From NCBI GenBank assembly GCA_905221605.1, contig CAJNDS010002142.1, forward strand, positions 113,501 to 177,500: a stretch of 64,000 bases of DNA, in the 5' to 3' direction. The notes under the pieces were generated by a model. That model was given only the letters and a program-made list of their open reading frames with translations. It was not told where the DNA came from and ran no database searches. Below, piece after piece: positions 51,675 through 62,459 of this stretch. Both the position numbers and the translations under genes were made by a program. Numbering within the stretch: position 1 is the first letter of the stretch; every line of letters starts with the position of its first letter. Source of the DNA: Symbiodinium natans (taxonomy: Eukaryota > Sar > Dinophyceae > Suessiales > Symbiodiniaceae).

Positions 51675-51800
51675 AGCCCCTAAACCCTAAACCCTAAACC
51701 CTAAACCCTAAACCCTAAACCCTAAACCCTAAACTCTAAACCCTAAACCCTAAACCCTAAACCCTAAACCCCAAACCCCAAACCCCAAACCCCAAACCGG
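51675..51800. repeat. CCCTAAA array, 18 units
   Basis: Ends with CCCCAAA variants, upstream of the exon C remnant. Confidence 0.95.
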
Positions 51801-51864
51801 AACTGATCACAACACTGGCGAGGCCAGCAGGGTTCCGATGCTGCCGGCGGCGCCTCACAACCAG

Positions 51865-51887
51865 CGGAGGCTGAGTGAATGCTCAAG
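51865..51887 (+). pseudogene. Array exon C, broken
   Basis: CGGAGGCTGAGTGAATGCTC has an in-frame TGA where consensus has CGA. The exon is skipped or the cycle is dead here. Confidence 0.45.
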
Positions 51888-52289
51888 TGTAGGCGTTTAG
51901 GGTGCAGCCTTTGGGGAGCCTAGGGCTCAGGAATGTTCGCGGGTTTAGGTACATTTATAGGTCAAGTCGAAAGTCGATGAAGCCCAGACCCTGAGCCCTA
52001 TCATCCTGGACCCTATCATGCGTAGATCCGAAAAATGCCAGCCCGTAAGTCATTCTACCCATCTCAAACCCTACAATTCCTGACCCCTCAACGCCCTGAA
52101 CCCTGAACCCGGCTGCTGCGTGGGGTGCATGTCTGGAATGGGGATTGCATCTTTCGGTTCGAGTCATTCCGGAGCCTGCGCCTGGCGTTTGGTTTATGAG
52201 GCCTCCGCGAAAATTGACGTCTCAAAGTTTCCAGGACTCTAGGATCTTGCGACTCTTGCGGGTGGTTCTTTCCACTTTCACCTTGTCAG

Positions 52290-52349
52290 GAGCAGATCTC
52301 CGAGGAGCTGGAGGATGTCGCTGAACCGAGCCGCCTGGCAGCATCGCAG
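52290..52349 (+). CDS. Array exon a, copy 4
   Basis: EQISEELEDVAEPSRLAASQ, identical peptide to copy 2, donor CAG|GTTTCC. It opens a fourth cycle of which no b, B or A follows in the window. Confidence 0.75.
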
Positions 52350-52399
52350 GTTTCCGGCTCCGCCTGACTGCAGCTGCTCCAGGGTGCGAGAAGACTTTG

Positions 52400-53350
52400 A
52401 GATTCGGGTCTAGGCACTTGGGAAACCCAAAAGCCCTAAAGCACGATGCGAACCCTGAACCTTCCGGGTCTCGGATTGTGCGTTGTAGTAGAGGAGATAG
52501 TGGTATGCTGGACGTCTGCATCTCAGCATGGAGGTTGGCATAAATTGGAGCAAGTATAGGTACAATTTTGCGCCTAAACCCTAACCCTAAATCCTTAATT
52601 AACCCTGAACCCTAAACCCTATGCATGGTTTGACCCGATGACAACAAGGGACAGTCTGTAGAACCGAGAAGTGTTTGCAGCTTGAGAACCTTGGGAGCAG
52701 CTGGCCGCACGCGCATTGCATACATGGGGTTTAGGGTTTAGGGTTTAGAGTTTAGGGTTTAGGGTTTAGGGCTTGGGGTTTAGGGTTTAGGGTGAGACGG
52801 GGGGTCCCCGTTTAAGGGCCCATACTCAGGGACCATGTAACTACCCCAAGAGTCTGGCCTGGGTCCTGGGTCTTACAACTCGTGTCTGGGCTTCTACAAA
52901 GATGTCGGGGTTTCTAGCGCGCATGCTTTCAGACTCCAAGGTCTAGAGCCTCTCAAATGGTGCCTGGCGCTCATAACCTTGTAAGCCCTCCAAACATAAA
53001 TCCGAAACCATGACCCTGAACCCTAAACCATGAGGTCGTTAGTGCGCGGTGACATCTTAAGTCCATCATCCTATGCTTGTATGCCAACCCAAGGCTCCAC
53101 CTCGTCACGCCCTCCAACTGCGGGCACCTAGACGCCTTAAATTCTAACTCCTAACGCCTAGTTCCGGGATTTATCGGGTTTTCCTACTATGGGGTTGCCC
53201 TAGCCCTAAACCGCGAACCCTAAATCCTGGATCCTCATGTCTAGTTTCGGGGTTTATAGGGTTTTGGGTTCCTTAAATTCCCAGATCCTACAGCGTCTCA
53301 TTCTCCATCCTGGCATCCTGTACCCTTAAATCCGAAAACCGAAAGGGTTT
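52400..53350. other. No gene recognised
   Basis: The 5' part parallels the intron after exon a at 31185. The rest is degenerate heptamers and unique DNA. A block near 53466 matches 31503 and 48950 (TCCGAGGAACCCTG-like), a conserved intron segment with stops in two copies. Confidence 0.4.
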
Positions 53351-53589
53351 AATTAGGGTTTAGGGTTTAGGGTTTAGGGTTTAGGGTTTAGGGTTCAGGG
53401 TTCAGGGTTTAGGGTTTAGGGTTTAGGGTTTAGGGTTTAGGGACCAAAACATATCCTGGAACCCTCAACTCTTCGTCCGAGGAACCCTGCCGCTCGAGGG
53501 CTCAGTCTCGCCCTCGATGATGGCGTGCTTGCAGCGCTGTGATACGAAGGAGGTGAATGCCTATTAAATCCTAAACCCTAAACCCTAAA

Positions 53590-53684
53590 GCCCTTATTCC
53601 TCTTGTTTGAGGTTGAAGGCTCCCTGAGAAGCCCTTTAAGCCAAAAGGGCCACCCCCTTTTATTCCTAGGTTACTCTTCGGTCC
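53590..53684. mobile_element. Element of family M4
   Basis: Shares CCAAAAGGGCCACCC and ATTCCTAGGTTACTCTTCGG with the 54329 and 3967 copies. Confidence 0.5.
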
Positions 53685-53867
53685 AAATTAATTCTACTGC
53701 TTTGTTTTAAGGGCTCAGTGCGGGTGGTCGGGCTTCTGGTGCGAAAGAAGGGCTTGTAGGGCTTGTGGCTTGTGGGCCTTGTAGGACTCTCGGAGAGCTT
53801 TCTGGGAAGGGCCCGGACCAGACTCCTTCCTTAAGAAGTGTGGAATATACCCTTTTAGGGTATAGGG

Positions 53868-53960
53868 TTTTAGGGTTTTAGGGTTTTAGGGTTTTAGGGT
53901 TTTAGGGTTTTAGGGTTTTAGGGTTTTAGGGTTTTAGGGTTTTAGGGTTTTAGGGTTTAG
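53868..53960. repeat. TTTTAGGG octamer array, about 11 units
   Basis: Every unit has an extra T; locally homogenised. Confidence 0.95.
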
Positions 53961-53988
53961 GGGTTAGTTATCTAATTGCTCTGGCCAG

Positions 53989-54084
53989 CTTCTGGAGCGC
54001 ACAACAAGGCACAAAAGGGCGCCCAAGACAGCGTGGACAAGAAGAGAGGGCCATCTTCTACAGCCTTTCAGAACGAATCATGGG
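53989..54084 (+). CDS. Candidate exon before a TTTAGGG intron
   Basis: SGAHNKAQKGAQDSVDKKRG then PSSTAFQNESW, 2+93+1 nt, acceptor TGGCCAG, donor G|GTTTAG. A second frame is also open. Confidence 0.45.
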
Positions 54085-54158
54085 GTTTAGGGTTTAGGGT
54101 TTAGGGTTTAGGGTTTAGGGTTTAGGGTTTAGGGTTTAGGGTTTAGGGTTTAGGGCAT
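54085..54158. repeat. TTTAGGG array, 10 units
   Basis: Forms the 5' end of the intron after 54084. A phase-compatible frame resumes after CTGCCACAG near 54211. Confidence 0.9.
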
Positions 54159-54328
54159 GGTTTCATGAAGTAAGGAGTGCTGAGGTCTCTACCAAAGCCC
54201 GATACCCCTGCCACAGTCCCAACGAAACTTCGTCGCATCGGGTTTAGGCAGCAGACCCCCTCTTTCCGAGGGACCCACCCCCCCCCCCCCCCCCCCTCCG
54301 AGAAACTCTTGGGGTTTAGGGCTTACTC

Positions 54329-54435
54329 GGACCCAGCCTAGGCCCTTATTTCCTTTTTTTAGGGTGAAGGTTCCCTTACAAGCCCCTTCAAACCAAAAAG
54401 GGCCACCCGTTTTGGTCCTAGGCTACTCCTGGGCC
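54329..54435. mobile_element. Element of family M4
   Basis: GGACCCAGCCTAGGCCC and CCTAGGCTACTCCTGGGCC are complementary ends; the most complete copy besides 3967. Confidence 0.6.
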
Positions 54436-54550
54436 ACCCTAAACCCCAAACCCTAAACCCCAAACCCTAAACCCTAAACCTCCTCGGTTCCTCTTGGGTC
54501 TAGTTTAGGGTTCTTGGCCTCGGGAAGCTCTCCAAAGTTGTGGTGCCAAG

Positions 54551-54600
54551 GCGCGAGAGCATGTCGAGGAAGGCTTCCAGGACCAGAGCCCATCCCCAAG
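54551..54600 (+). CDS. Candidate exon
   Basis: AREHVEEGFQDQSPSP after GTGCCAAG|G. It is followed by CCCTAAA repeats with no clear donor. Confidence 0.35.
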
Positions 54601-54902
54601 TTTACCCTATACCCTAAACCCTAAACCCTAAACCCTATGAGGGATATTCCAGGGGCCAAGTAAACCCTCGGCCGTTAAGCCACAAACGCAAGGTCCAGCG
54701 CCCAAACCCTAATCTCTGCGCACTTCCTAAGAACCCCCCCCCCCCCCGGGCCGTTCTCAAAGAAATCTAAGACATCTCTCTCCCCTTTCCGTTCCCTCCC
54801 CCCCCTCCCCCCCGTCCCTCCTAAACCCTAGCCCTAAACCCTAAACCCGAAACCCCTAAACCCTACTGAAACCCTGATCCTCGAACCAGAGAACCCCGGG
54901 GA

Positions 54903-54960
54903 AGGAGCTGGAGGTGAGCCCGATTTCACACCTCAGCAGCTCCACGGCTTACAAGGGCTT
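54903..54960 (+). CDS. Candidate exon
   Basis: ELEVSPISHLSSSTAYKGFK after CGGGGAAG|G. Confidence 0.35.
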
Positions 54961-55312
54961 CAAGGTTTTTGGGGCTTAGTAGGGGTGGGACCCTAAACCC
55001 GAAACCCTAAACCCTAAACCCTAAACCCTAAACCCTAAACCCTTCAGGGCTCAGCAGGATTTTCGGGTTTAGGGCTTGAGGGTTTAGGCTGTTTGGGGTT
55101 TTTAGGGTTTAGGGTTTAGGGTGTTTTGGGGGGGTTTAGGGGGGTTGATAGCAGGTTTATGGGGGCTTGTAGAGGGTGCTTGTAGGGGGGCTTGCAGTGG
55201 CTTGAGGGGCGGACCCTAAACCATAAACCCTAAACCCTAAACCCTAAACCCCAAACCCCAAACCCTAAACCCTAAACCCTAAACCCTAAACCCTGACCCT
55301 TCCGCGTGTGAG

Positions 55313-55365
55313 GTGATCCCAGCGGCCCTTACGAGGCGGAGGCCATCTTCACGCGCGTGATGTAA
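55313..55365 (+). CDS. Candidate terminal exon
   Basis: Two bases, then DPSGPYEAEAIFTRVM and TAA; acceptor GTGTGAG|G just after a CCCTAAA array. Confidence 0.4.
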
Positions 55366-55429
55366 AGCATGTCTTACTGGTTCCTGGAGGGGGATGAGGG
55401 AATTCGGTAAACTCTAGAATCCCTGGAGG

Positions 55430-55615
<186 letters not shown>

Positions 55616-55884
55616 GTGGGGTATTCGGTGCCTAATTTCCTCAAGTCGGGCTGAGGCAAAGTATCCCCCAAACTGGGGTTGGCTTTGGAATGGCTTTTCA
55701 CCTTCTATGGGCCCTCATCGCTATCTAAACTCATAGAAGTATCGATTTTTATAGGGCCCGCACCCCTGAACCTAGAACCCCAAACCCTAGACCAGAAAGT
55801 TTGTGTGTAACCAGTACACTGAAACCCCAAACCCTAAACCCTTAAAGGGTTCTAGGTGTGAACTCTCCGAAGCCCCTGTCGCAG

Positions 55885-55938
55885 ATCGACTCCGGCATGG
55901 AAGACCTGGATACATCCGGCGACTTCCCCGACAGTGAG
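55885..55938 (+). CDS. Acidic exon with GC donor
   Basis: 18 codons in phase 0/0: IDSGMEDLDTSGDFPDSE; acceptor CTGTCGCAG, donor GAG|GC. Confidence 0.5.
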
Positions 55939-55978
55939 GCCGTCGGGGTTTCGGGTTGAGAGCCCAGCTCCCTGAACC

Positions 55979-56126
55979 CCTAAACCCTTAAACCCCTACA
56001 CCCCTAAACCCCTACACCCCTAAACCCCTAAAGCCCTAAACCCCTACACCCCTAAACCCCTAAACCCCTAAACCCTTAAACCCCTGAACCCCAAACCCCT
56101 AAACCCCTAAACCCCTAAACCCCAAA
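55979..56126. repeat. CCCCTAAA octamer array
   Basis: About 17 units of the octamer with CCCCTACA variants, the complementary type to the 44644 array. Confidence 0.9.
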
Positions 56127-56510
56127 TGAACTTGGGGTTTGGGTATTGGGGTTAGGCTTTAGGCTTTAGACTTTAGACTTTAGGCTTTAGGGTTTAGGGT
56201 CTAGGGTCTAGGGTTTGGGGTGCACCTGCACGCACGCACACATGTGTATGGGGGTCCGCCTTCTACAGTGTACAGGCTACTCAGGGTGTTTAGATCGTTC
56301 GTCCAGATTCAGCAGCCCTCAAGTCCTAAGCCCTAAGCCTGAAAAGGTAGTTCAAATACCTCATCCTGAACCCCTCAACCCTAAACCCTATGCCCTATAC
56401 CCTATAAACCCTGAACCCTAAACCCTCTAAACCCTCTAAACCCTCTAAACCCTATAAACCCTATAAACCCTAAACCCGCGGTTCAGGGTTTAGGCCTTGC
56501 ACTGAGAAAG

Positions 56511-56569
56511 GAGCCCATGAAGGTCATCGAGGAGACGTTTGCATCCAGCTCCTCCTGGGCTTGTGTACG
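56511..56569 (+). CDS. Exon bracketed by CCCTAAA and TTTAGGG
   Basis: EPMKVIEETFASSSSWACV plus CG, donor CG|GTTTAG. After the repeat intron an acceptor (CTTCCTCATTAG) at 56850 would give R-APEP and a TAA stop in the matching phase. Confidence 0.5.
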
Positions 56570-56765
56570 GTTTAGGGTTTATAGGATTTAGGGTTTAGGA
56601 TTTAGGGTTTAGGATTTAGGGTTTGGGGTTTAGGATCTAGGGTTTTGGATTTAGGGTTTAGGATTTAGGGTTCAGGGTATAGGATTTCGGGTTCAGGGTT
56701 TAGGATTTAGGGTTCAGGGTTTAGGATTTAGGGTTTAGGATTTAGGCTTGAGGGTGTAGGGTTGA
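56570..56765. repeat. 14-bp higher-order array TTTAGGATTTAGGG
   Basis: Alternating TTTAGGA and TTTAGGG units, about 12 dimers with some drift. A two-monomer higher-order repeat. Confidence 0.85.
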
Positions 56766-57245
56766 AGCACAATGCTGTGCCCCAGCCCTTTTGTTCATGT
56801 TTTTTTTATTTTTTTGGGGGGTGCCTAACTTCCTCATTAGAGCACCCGAACCGTAACAGAGGTCCCAAAAAGCAAAGGAGGGTATCCTCTAAGCCTTGAA
56901 CCCTAAACCCTGAACCCTGAACCCTGAAGCTGCTTGGGGAAGATGAAAAGAGCCCAACTTGGCAGCCCATGGCAAATTATTCGACACAAGGCTCTACAGG
57001 GAAAGGGTTTTGCGTGTACTTGGAGGTTCATTGGGTGGTACTACGTAGGATGGTAAGTAAAGCAGTTATACTCCTTAAACCCCGCAAACCCGAGAAAAAC
57101 AAAAACAAAAAAAACTTTGGGGCCTGAACCTCTTAAACCCCTTATACCCCTTAAAGATCCTTAGCTAGCCGAACCAGTGGGTTCCAAAGCCACAATCCCG
57201 AGGCGTGCTGGGGGTTTGGGGGTTAAGGCGGGAAAGCTGTGGCGC

Positions 57246-57400
57246 CTATCATGGGTTACCCTACTACCCCCCTCTATACTATCCCCCCTAGGTTCCCCCC
57301 TTTGATTTGCCTGCATTAGCCTGAATTCTGGGGGGAACCTGGGGGGGGGGGGGGGGCAGCATAGAGGGAGGCAGTAGGGGAACCCATGAACCTAGAAGCG
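57246..57400. mobile_element. Inverted-repeat element
   Basis: GGGTTACCCTACTACCCCCC at the left pairs imperfectly with GGCAGTAGGGGAACCC at the right, around a G run at 57343-57356. Confidence 0.5.
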
Positions 57401-57799
57401 GGCGAATCACAAGCCTGCCCTCTGGTTGTTCTTCGGTACCCTCTTGGGAGGACGGTGCCTTGACCTCCAATTGTAGTTCTCGGTACCCTTGGGGTCATTT
57501 CTCTAACTTATGGTCCTTCTTGGGCTTACCATTATAAGCCGGCCCTTATTCTTTAGGGCACCCAAAAAACCCTTGTCAACTTGTCTTCCAGATGCTGTCT
57601 TGTCGGGGTTCGGATGCGATCGTCCGCACAGGCCTCTGCAGTATGCCTTTCGTCGGGCTGCGTCCTACCCCAGGGTATACAAACTCATGCTCCTTCAACC
57701 CAAAAGAGGGAACCCCAAACCCTAAACCCTAAACCCTAAGCCTCTTTCATCCTCTTTCGGCAAGTCCTACTAAGCCCTAAGCAAGCCTTTGCCCCACAG

Positions 57800-57860
57800 G
57801 AGGGGGACGCCATTTTCAACGACCTGGGGATGCGCCAGGCCAGGAAGCTTAATCAACAGG
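57800..57860 (+). CDS. Exon with heptamer donor
   Basis: EGDAIFNDLGMRQARKLNQQ plus one base, acceptor TTGCCCCACAG|G, donor G|GTTTAG. Unknown protein. Confidence 0.55.
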
Positions 57861-58131
57861 GTTTAGGGTTTAGGGTTTTGGGTTTTTGTTTAGGGTTTGG
57901 GTGTAGAGTGCGACCTTAAACCCTAAGCCGCCGGAGTCATGTCCGGTGCCCCTTGAGAAGCTAAGAGCATGGGGAAACTAAAACGTGCGGTCGCAACAAT
58001 GTCCTTAGGACTTCATTTGCTCGTGTTGTCGCTTTAGCCCACTGGTGATTTCACTCTCCTAAGGCCCACACTGTAAGGATCCCTAGGAGCAGTAGGCATT
58101 GCCTTGAGTAGGCATTACCTTGTCATAGTGG

Positions 58132-58210
58132 GGTAACATTTTGCATGTACTTAAACTCAATAAGGAATAGATATGTAGGTTTTTGAAATACTATCCCAAC
58201 CATGAGCTAG
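58132..58210. mobile_element. Dispersed repeat M8
   Basis: Second copy of the 50683 repeat. Confidence 0.5.
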
Positions 58211-58299
58211 GTTAGATGTCTTCATGGCTGTTCTGATGAGGCTGAGAGGTGAGATGGGTCTGAGATTTTCCCTCCCTGCCTTCCCGCTCATGTGAAGGG

Positions 58300-58452
58300 T
58301 AATATAGGGGTCGGAATAATTACTAATAGTATTCCCTTAGGGTCGCTATATAACTTTCATCAGCCCCCAAAACCCTATTCTAATTTTTATAAGGCCCTTA
58401 AGCCCTGAACCCTAAACCCTATTCTAATTATTAAACCCCCTACATTAGCTGT
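58300..58452. mobile_element. Dispersed repeat M9 with a CCCTAAA insert
   Basis: GGGGTCGGAATAATTACTAA and two CCCTATTCTAATT blocks. CCCTGAACCCTAAA lies between the blocks. Confidence 0.45.
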
Positions 58453-58921
58453 ACGTGCGTTGCGGTCACGGTGGGATGAGACGTTCGTTCCGCTGAGGCC
58501 GAAGCGGGAGGCAGGCCTAAGGTTTTCAGGGTTTTAGGATTTAGGGTTTAGGGTTTTCCCTGCCTTACACTTTGGTGTGACTGTACGTCCACAACTTGAA
58601 GTACATGCTTGGGCTTTAAGGGCCGCTACAAAGTAAGAATAAAGGAGAGGGGTGCGTCCCTTCCAGCTTTGCGGGCTTTCCGGGCTCCCTCCGTGCTGGT
58701 GTGTTCTGGTCGGGACGGAGACTTCAGGAAACAGCGCGGAAACGGGACTCCATAGTGTAGTGGTGGTCTGCTCTTCCTTCCAGGCCCTACTTTTCTTTGT
58801 GGTGCTTTACTGTAACTTTAGATCCTTAGCCGTTTTGGGTTTATTTGGTTTCTTAATAAGGCGGCTAAAAGTTTAATTTTTTACTACCCTCCTAAGTGCC
58901 GCCAAGTTTTGAAGGTGCCTT

Positions 58922-59422
58922 TTAATGGGCAAGCAGACGACGCCTCTCACCTGGCATGCCTGGTGGCACCCCATCGAGGCGATGTCCTCTCTCGCCATTA
59001 TGTTGCCCCCGTGGTTCTCCCCGATCATGTGATAGCCTTCGAGGTGTCCATGGTTGTGTTTCCTGTGCGGGGGTTTGATGGTGACGGGTATGCCTCAGTG
59101 TCTTCGTTGCTCGCGCCCCCTTTCGCCGGTGCATGACTTGTTGTAGTGTGGGAGCTATGTAATGAGTGCGTGGACACCCCTCTTGGGCTAGTTGGTCCAG
59201 GATACAGACGGCCTCCTTACATGCTTCTTGGCTGGCTGCGGCTTGCGTCGAGTTGATAGTTGCGGTACTCGGTGGCAGTGGTTGTTCGTTGCTCCTGCGC
59301 AGCGCTATGCCTCGAAGATTCCCCTGACGACCCTTGGTCGAGCTGCTGCTCCTTTTTGCCGTGAGCTCCCGTTGGAAGGGGAAGGGGGTTCGCGAGCTGG
59401 CGTGCAATATCTCCGGCTCCAT
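58922..59422 (-). CDS. Unassigned 166-codon ORF in the repeat-free island
   Basis: The longest minus frame in the island, extending upstream without an ATG to about 59530. It is Arg/Gln/Thr-rich (KEAVCILDQLAQEGCPRTHY in the middle). + strand frames also exist over the same DNA. No domain is recognised. Confidence 0.25.
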   Translation of the reverse strand: MEPEILHASSRTPFPFQRELTAKRSSSSTKGRQGNLRGIALRRSNEQPLPPSTATINSTQAAASQEACKEAVCILDQLAQEGCPRTHYIAPTLQQVMHRRKGARATKTLRHTRHHQTPAQETQPWTPRRLSHDRGEPRGQHNGERGHRLDGVPPGMPGERRRLLAH

Positions 59423-59770
59423 GTCCTGGAAGTGGTTTGGTTGCGCCCCCTCCTGGGTGACCTCCTCCTCCCTCTGCTGCGTCTTGGCGCGGTCGGTTCT
59501 CGGGGCTGGCGGATCTCTGGTTGAGGTGTGTTGGACTCAGGGGCATGCGCAGAACACGCCTATAGAGGTGAAGCTGAGAGAGCTGTTTGCGCCGAGATCC
59601 ATTCGACCCTCGTTTTCGCGGTCGGTCATCCCAGCAACGGCAAGTGGGTTAGGCGCACATGAGGCCTTTCCCATTGGGGCAGCACTGAGGAGTCACGAAG
59701 GGTCATGTTGCACAGGCGCGCAAAGAACGTCGACTCGGAGCGAGGAGTGTCGACTTGATTCTTCAGTATT

Positions 59771-60494
59771 TTGCATGATGAGCCACGCAGGCAACCGTCG
59801 CACTCACGCACGGTGCAAAGGGGGTTGACCAGCGCGAGAGATGTGGTCGTTGTAGCTTTGGTTGTGGCTACCAGGTCGCTGTTTTTAGCAGTGCATGCGG
59901 TGACCGACTGCCCGAAGTTGTATCCGGTCATGCAGTATTTGCAGCACTGCCGCGACGTGATCGACGAGCTCGCAGTCCCTGGGAAGAGAGAGGTGTCCTT
60001 GGTTAATGTGGTGTGCGCCTCAGACTTGTAGACTGGTACTGTGCTTGCTGTTTTTGGTTGTGTGGTATAGGGGGTTATTCTGGGGGGTTCGTGTTTGTTT
60101 TAACGCTGAGGCACAAAAGCTGATGAACTCCGACTTTGATTTCAGTGCGTTGCACGGCACGTACGAGAAAGCCAAGAAGCGGTGTGTATTTGGGCATGCA
60201 GTTAGTGTTTTTGTGAGGGCCGACTCCGTTTGTGAGTTTGTTGTGAATGCATGTCGGTTGACGAGGATGAAGCGTTGAAGACTCTCGGGATTCCTGGAGA
60301 TGCCTTTTCGCAGGTGTGGTTTCCAGAGGACTGCAGCGTATTTTTGGCAGCGCAGCGCGTTGGGATTTCCTGGTTCGTTTGAGCAGATTTGGGTTTTGCA
60401 GGATGAACTTGTTCTGGCGGCGGACTGTGCAGACCACATTTTGGCGATTTTGCAGAAGACGAGGCGGGGTATGAGCTATGAGTCACGTGCGTGA
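59771..60494 (+). CDS. Possible multi-exon gene, unassigned
   Basis: Several + frame pieces look coding but change frame: LYPVMQYLQHCRDVIDELAV near 59925, KLMNSDFDFSALHGTYEKAK near 60115, DEALKTLGIPGDAFSQVWFP near 60260, and DELVLAADCADHILAILQKT ending in TGA at 60494. Small introns or frameshifts would be needed to join them. Confidence 0.3.
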
Positions 60495-60559
60495 GTTTGT
60501 GTTGGTTTGATTTTTCAGTGCCTTTGGTCCCTGTGTTGGTGTTGTTGTATCGTATTGTC

Positions 60560-60780
60560 AGGAAAGTCACTGTCTGCTGACAGAACTTTCGCACTTCTTG
60601 GAACACAAGAGTTGCATGAACGTCGAGGAGTGGTGACAGACGAGTGAGCGCCAAAACTAGCTCGCTTGCAAAACCATGCCAAAAAGCATCTCTACATGCA
60701 GACTTCAGTTGCTTGACTTGCCGAGTTTGGCATGCATCGTCTGCGTTCAAGCCCTTTTTCATACGCAACTCTCTGGCCAT
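60560..60780 (-). CDS. Possible minus-strand exon with start codon
   Basis: Starts MARELRMKKGLNADDACQTR and stays protein-like to EVRKFCQQ. The frame continues to 60202 but becomes Ser/Thr/Pro-rich and overlaps better + strand pieces. If real, it would be a rare minus-strand gene here. Confidence 0.25.
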
Positions 60781-61190
60781 CTAGCGCTCTCTTTCAACTC
60801 TTAACAGCTGCTTTTACTTTTGCCTTTGCTTTTCCTTTTGCTTTTGATGAGAAGTTTCATTCGGTTCATTAGAATGTTTTGGTGAATCAAACACGTTAAA
60901 TGAAGCAAATGTGTTAAGTTAATACAACTCATTGAATCAACGCAATCAACAAATCTAGGCTAAGAAGGATCCATGGCTTATTTGCCGCAGTGACAATTGA
61001 TGACGGTTCTCCAGCAATTGCTCAATTGAAATCATTGTTTCGTGGTTTTAATTCCTCGAACCCATCAAACCAGTTTAAGTAATTCAGATACAGTAAGTAG
61101 ACTAATAAAGTTTGTGAGTTCAAATAATTCAAAAAGTAATCAGCCTAATGAAATTCCTAAATTTTTTTCAGTACTTATTTCAGCTCGCGT

Positions 61191-61523
61191 GTGGCTCGCA
61201 CTAGCTTTGCGCTCGCCTTGCACTCGTTTGGTACTGGTTTGCATTTGCTGCAGGTTCCGCGAGATGCTACCGCCAGGATGTTTTGGTTCTCCATGGGTTA
61301 TACTTCGGTGCCCACGTTGGAGCACCGGCGGACCCAATGTGGCGAAGCTTGGGCGATCTCAGACCCCCCCCCGACCGCCTCCGGGCAGTTTGCGGTGGGG
61401 CAGCGGCTGTGTCGACTCTTGGCGGACGTTGGCTATAGATCTATAGACCAGGTTCCCTTTGCACTTTGGATTCTACCTGCTTTGCATTTGCATTTGCTGC
61501 ACGTTGGCGTTGCGTCTGCTTAA
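61191..61523 (+). CDS. Unassigned ORF
   Basis: 110 codons, partly natural-looking (EAWAISDPPPTASGQFAVGQ). It sits at the edge of the AT-rich tract. A second frame is also open. No domain recognised. Confidence 0.2.
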   Translation: MARTSFALALHSFGTGLHLLQVPRDATARMFWFSMGYTSVPTLEHRRTQCGEAWAISDPPPTASGQFAVGQRLCRLLADVGYRSIDQVPFALWILPALHLHLLHVGVASA

Positions 61524-61539
61524 TTCGTTTAACTAATCT

Positions 61540-62455
61540 AGTAAATTTCCTTCATTCTCTGCATCTTATTCATTTATTAGCTTAATGAATTGAACTCAGT
61601 TACTTAAAAGATGTTCATTCAGCTAGTTAGATGAATATAACCCTTTTTTAAACTCATTTAAATATTTTAATTCGTTTAATTGATTTGATTTATTGCAATA
61701 AATCACTTAATTAACTTTATTTAATTATAAGGTAGTTCGTGTCCTAATTTAATTCATTGAGTTGTTCTGAATCATTCTGTTAGTGCAATTACTCTAAGTA
61801 ATTTAGTTATCTTAATTGGTTTGATAAAGTCAGTTAATTTCATTTATGTAGCTAATCCAACTTGTTGAATTTGTTTATCAAAATTTCATCTAATTCGTTT
61901 GATTAGTTGAGTTCGTTTAATTTACATTAGAAAAATGTTGACAGATATTCAGTAATACTCCATCTGTTCAAGTAATTTTTAAGTACTCTAATTATTATTC
62001 ATGAATTTACTAATTTCCAATTGAGTTAGTTAATCTTAATGAATCTGTTGAACTTTTAATTCTCTTAAGTGATACTGAATGAACTGAGCTAATCTTTAAA
62101 TCTGATGAATTCAAGAATTTTGCATTTTTCATTAATACTCAACCAATGTACTTAACATGAATTGAACTGGTACCTAATTCATGTATTTCAACAACTAGTT
62201 TATGTTTAGTCAATATTTAATAGATGTCTAATCAACTGAACTCATATTCATATGACTTCATTAATTTAGTTAATATACAATTCAGTGAAAATTAAGTATA
62301 TTGATAGTCAATTCATGTAAGTAATATCTAGTTAAGATTTACTTAACACTTAATTAGTATTTAGTTTATTGAGTTTAAGTAGTATTTCGTTAATTTCTAA
62401 TTTAATTGAATTTTCTTTCTTGATTTTTTTCAGAAAGTTGAGCATTTCCATTGAT
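61540..62455. other. AT-rich tract, no gene
   Basis: Dominated by TTAATT, GAATT and ATTCA words; no ORF of note and no heptamers. Confidence 0.7.
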
Positions 62456-62459
62456 GTTA

